Below, piece after piece: positions 55,001-57,098 of a stretch of 57,098 nt of DNA (its first letter is position 1; each line of letters begins with the position of its first letter). The stretch comes from Leucothrix pacifica (GTDB lineage: Bacteria > Pseudomonadota > Gammaproteobacteria > Thiotrichales > Thiotrichaceae). The DNA is taken from NCBI RefSeq assembly GCF_003172875.1, contig NZ_QGKM01000005.1:121881-178978 (forward strand), in the 5' to 3' direction. The position numbers and the translations under genes are program-made. The notes under the pieces are model-generated. The model saw nothing but the letters and a program-made list of their open reading frames with translations, searched no databases and had not been told where the DNA came from.

Positions 55001-57098
55001 CAAAGATGGCGTGAAAGACAGTGCTGATCAGTGTCCTGCGTCTCCTGAGGGTGTCACCGTTAACGATAAGGGTTGTCAGTTAGATGACGATGCAGACGGT
55101 GTGGTTAACGCACAAGACGCATGCCCTACAACAGCTGAAGGTGCTGAAGTAGACGCCAAAGGCTGTGAGCTGGACGGCGACAACGACGGCGTCGTTAATA
55201 GTAAGGATGCATGTCCTGAAACTGCGGAAGGTGCCACAGTTGATGCGAAAGGTTGTGAAGGTGATGACGATAAAGACTTCATCCTGAACAGCATGGACGC
55301 TTGCCCTGAGACCGTAGAAGGTGCATCAGTTGACTCTAAAGGCTGCGAGCTGGATAGCGACAAAGATGGCGTGAAAGATAGCGCTGATCAGTGTCCTGCG
55401 TCTCCTGAGGGTGTCACCGTTAACGATAAGGGTTGTCAGTTAGATGACGATGCAGACGGTGTGGTTAACGCACAAGACGCCTGTCCGACAACAACTGAAG
55501 GTGCTGACGTTGATGCTAAAGGCTGTGAGCTGGATGGCGATAACGACGGTGTCGTTAATAGTAAGGATGCATGTCCTGAAACCGCTGAAGGCGCGACAGT
55601 TGATGCGAAAGGTTGTGAAGGTGATGACGATAAAGACTTCATCCTGAACAGCATGGACGCGTGTCCTGAGACAGTTGCCGGAGCAACAGTTGACTCTAAA
55701 GGATGTGAAATCGACACAGATAAGGATGGCGTGAAAGACAGCGCTGATCAGTGTCCTGCGTCTCCTGAGGGTGTCACCGTTAACGATAAGGGTTGTCAGT
55801 TAGATGACGATGCAGACGGTGTGGTTAACGCACAAGACGCCTGTCCGACAACAACTGAAGGTGCTGACGTTGATGCTAAAGGCTGTGAGCTGGATGGCGA
55901 TAACGACGGTGTCGTTAATAGTAAGGATGCATGTCCTGAAACCGCTGAAGGCGCGACAGTTGATGCGAAAGGTTGTGAAGGTGATGACGATAAAGACTTC
56001 ATCCTGAACAGCATGGACGCTTGTCCTGAGACAGTTGCCGGAGCAACAGTTGACTCTAAAGGATGTGAAATCGACACAGATAAGGATGGCGTGAAAGATA
56101 GCGCTGACCAGTGTCCTGCTTCTCCTGAAGGTGTCACTGTTAACGATAAGGGTTGTCAGCTAGATGACGATGCAGACGGTGTGGTTAACGCACAAGACGC
56201 TTGTTTGACAACACCTGCCGGTGCAAAGGTTGACGAGAAAGGCTGTGAGTTGGATGACGACAAAGACGGTGTTGCTAACAGCTTAGACGCTTGCCTTGAA
56301 ACAGTTGCTGGTGCAACCGTTGATGCCAAGGGCTGTGAAGTTGACACGGATAAAGACGGCGTGAAGGATAGCGCTGATCAGTGTCCTACTTCTCCTGAAG
56401 GCGTGACGGTCAATGCTGAAGGCTGCCAGTTAGATGACGATGCAGACGGTGTAGTTAATGCACAAGATGCTTGTTTGACAACACCTGCTGGTGCAAAAGT
56501 TGACGAGAAAGGCTGTGAGTTGGATGACGACAAAGACGGTGTCGCTAACAGCTTAGACGCTTGCCTTGAAACTGTTGCTGATGCAACCGTTGATGCTAAG
56601 GGCTGTGAAGTCGATACGGATAAAGACGGCGTGAAAGATAGCGCTGATCAGTGTCCTGCTTCTCCTGAAGGTGTCACGGTCAATGCTGAAGGCTGCCAGT
56701 TAGATGACGATGCAGATGGTGTAGTTAACGCACAAGACGCTTGTTTGACAACACCTGCCGGTGCAAAAGTTGACGAGAAAGGCTGTGAGTTGGATGACGA
56801 CAAAGACGGTGTCGCTAACAGCTTAGACGCTTGCCTTGAAACAGTTGCTGGTGCAACCGTTGATGCCAAGGGCTGTGAGGTCGACACGGATAAAGACGGT
56901 GTGAAAGATAGCGCTGATCAGTGTCCTACATCTCCTGAAGGTGTGACGGTCAATGCTGAAGGCTGCCAGTTAGATGACGACGCAGATGGTGTAGTTAACG
57001 CACAAGACGCTTGTTTGACAACACCTGCTGGCGCAAAGGTTGACGAGAAAGGCTGTGAATTGGATGACGACAAAGACGGGGTCGCTAACAGCTTAGAC
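52011..57098 (+). CDS. giant thrombospondin type 3 repeat surface protein (3' end outside window)
   Basis: The frame is open from the ATG at 52011 (CGGAGA site upstream) to the window end: at least 1696 residues with no stop. There is a signal peptide (1-23, ALA|DTV), a Met/Pro/Asn-rich segment (about 60-118) and a coiled coil (about 127-240). From residue 245 there are 48 complete units of exactly 30 residues plus 12 residues of the next. Each unit has the calcium-binding pattern DxDxDGVxxSxDxCP followed by about ten residues and a GC pair, two cysteines per unit. Such proteins usually end in an OmpA peptidoglycan-binding domain, which would lie beyond the window. I infer a calcium-stiffened cell-surface or outer-membrane-linked rod. 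Confidence 0.9.
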   Translation, partial: MRSTIRPLIFASMLIYLSSPALADTVKIDGEAGTAVNETHSMMADPTTVIATPSIVQGQFNQNFDMNMGMDMNFENSFGLMPMPGLMPIVPDALFNIPPESLPTYAPSTLMNMPPAPFYIVDIPLPDEDIEQINSLRAQLADIETVAAQTSANDKKKVAELMNERARLLSRIAELEKQFADFDGITNNLAGQLASQNRGLEEKLAGFNGMTQQFASFEANATNDKNRLLSENEKLQLALSNATGDQDADGVVNLSDQCADTAPGMIVDSKGCDLDTDKDGVVEILDRCPGTAAGLTVTAYGCEVDTDIDSVVDSKDKCPATFAGAAVDATGCEIDTDADTVVDRMDRCPATPAGLPVDAVGCQIDSDKDGVLDGSDKCPASTLGMLVDSKGCETDLDADTVVDSKDQCPETPFGVTIDSVGCEIDSDNDGVADSKDKCPATAEGITVNATGCEVDTDKDSVVDSKDSCPTTPEGAKVNELGCELDDDKDFIVNSADACPTTPEGASVDAKGCELDNDKDGVVNSKDQCPASPEGVKVSPLGCEVDSDLDGVKDSADQCPETPEGATVGETGCQLDDDADGVVNAQDECPDTANGRSVNAKGCELDDDADGVVNSKDQCPTTPEGASVSPLGCELDDDQDGVANSKDACPETAEGATVDVKGCEGDDDKDFILNSMDACPETVEGASVDSKGCELDSDKDGVKDSADQCPASPEGVTVNDKGCQLDDDADGVVNAQDACPETAEGATVDAKGCEGDDDKDFILNSMDACPETVEGASVDSKGCELDSDNDGVKDSADQCPASPEGVTVNDKGCQLDDDADGVVNAQDACPETAEGATVDAKGCEGDDDKDFILNSMDACPETVEGASVDSKGCELDSDKDGVKDSADQCPASPEGVTVNDKGCQLDDDADGVVNAQDACPTTTEGAEVDAKGCELDGDNDGVVNSKDACPETAEGATVDAKGCEGDDDKDFILNSMDACPETVEGASVDSKGCELDSDKDGVKDSADQCPASPEGVTVNDKGCQLDDDADGVVNAQDACPTTAEGAEVDAKGCELDGDNDGVVNSKDACPETAEGATVDAKGCEGDDDKDFILNSMDACPETVEGASVDSKGCELDSDKDGVKDSADQCPASPEGVTVNDKGCQLDDDADGVVNAQDACPTTTEGADVDAKGCELDGDNDGVVNSKDACPETAEGATVDAKGCEGDDDKDFILNSMDACPETVAGATVDSKGCEIDTDKDGVKDSADQCPASPEGVTVNDKGCQLDDDADGVVNAQDACPTTTEGADVDAKGCELDGDNDGVVNSKDACPETAEGATVDAKGCEGDDDKDFILNSMDACPETVAGATVDSKGCEIDTDKDGVKDSADQCPASPEGVTVNDKGCQLDDDADGVVNAQDACLTTPAGAKVDEKGCELDDDKDGVANSLDACLETVAGATVDAKGCEVDTDKDGVKDSADQCPTSPEGVTVNAEGCQLDDDADGVVNAQDACLTTPAGAKVDEKGCELDDDKDGVANSLDACLETVADATVDAKGCEVDTDKDGVKDSADQCPASPEGVTVNAEGCQLDDDADGVVNAQDACLTTPAGAKVDEKGCELDDDKDGVANSLDACLETVAGATVDAKGCEVDTDKDGVKDSADQCPTSPEGVTVNAEGCQLDDDADGVVNAQDACLTTPAGAKVDEKGCELDDDKDGVANSLD
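52743..57098 (+). repeat. tandem 90-bp repeat array with 270/360-bp higher-order units
   Basis: The basic unit is 90 bp without a single length exception over 48 copies. From about 54.1 kb units are grouped into higher-order blocks: three-unit (270 bp) blocks, then four-unit (360 bp) blocks from about 54.7 to 56.1 kb, then a different three-unit block to the end. The 360-bp blocks 55380-55738 and 55740-56098 differ at one position only, indicating very recent duplication. The first 15 or so units are far more diverged and show no block structure. Confidence 0.92.

Noticed and set aside
52364-56887. Many long open frames on the minus strand opposite the thrombospondin-type repeats, up to about 218 residues, rich in Ser/Pro/Leu
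   Set aside because: They are periodic reflections of the 90-bp repeat on the coding strand, have no ribosome sites and repeat the same low-complexity peptide. The plus-strand frame is continuous, with a signal peptide and recognised motifs.
52743-57098. Regular repeats that could suggest a CRISPR array
   Set aside because: The whole 90-bp unit is repeated and translated; there are no unique spacers, and no cas genes are nearby.

Overview
The window looks like a chromosomal segment of a marine-type gammaproteobacterium. The evidence is PilS/PilR, TmcA, an AotJQMOP-type amino-acid transporter, DUF3461 (YaeH), a PP0621-family protein and the DUF1800/DUF1501 pair. A Thiotrichales/Leucothrix-like host is only an inference from the gene mix; no rRNA or tRNA gene was seen to confirm it. 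There is no phage, insertion sequence or CRISPR array. About 45 coding regions are called.

Layout. 1-5.1 kb: typA and a small membrane protein on the minus strand, then a DUF1800/DUF1501 export pair. 5.1-7.7 kb: znuCB and znuA diverge with one base between their start codons. 7.8-11 kb: an SseB-family protein and a secreted glycosidase-like protein. 11.2-21.1 kb: a nine-gene operon for corrinoid-dependent methyl transfer to tetrahydrofolate. Its genes encode an MttB-like methyltransferase, a B12 protein, DUF1638, PF13769, a MetV-like protein, MetF, a methyl-THF:corrinoid methyltransferase, an ASKHA corrinoid activase and a hydantoinase-like ASKHA protein. 21.1-25.7 kb: DUF3461, AzlCD, a betaine/homocysteine methyltransferase-like protein and a PhoD-like phosphatase. 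25.7-29.9 kb: a Clp-N/HTH pair with twin operators, an MFS transporter and a hybrid histidine kinase. 29.9-34.3 kb: the aotPJQMO transporter operon. 34.4-38.4 kb: pilR, pilS, a PP0621-family gene and a lipoprotein. 38.5-46.3 kb: tmcA, a membrane protein, an RND efflux pair and a YdjM-like protein. 46.4-51.2 kb: pgi and an OmpA/cadherin-like surface protein broken by an in-frame TAA. 51.5 kb to the end: a small membrane protein and a very large thrombospondin type 3 repeat protein that runs off the window.

How the genes work together. The 11-21 kb operon appears to take methyl groups from a quaternary or tertiary amine (glycine betaine or a relative is the natural guess) onto a corrinoid protein. 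They would then pass to tetrahydrofolate and be oxidised through MetF, with the ASKHA ferredoxin protein repairing inactive Co(II). MttB, the methyl-THF methyltransferase, the activase and the BHMT-like protein all carry arginine-rich termini, while the corrinoid protein they must all visit has a strongly acidic N-terminus. This suggests an electrostatically assembled methyl-transfer complex.

The most notable observations are that pairing, the higher-order 270/360-bp repeats of the thrombospondin-type gene, the stop codon splitting the OmpA/cadherin protein, the twin palindromic operator in front of the HTH/Clp-N pair, and the nearly overlapping divergent znu starts.
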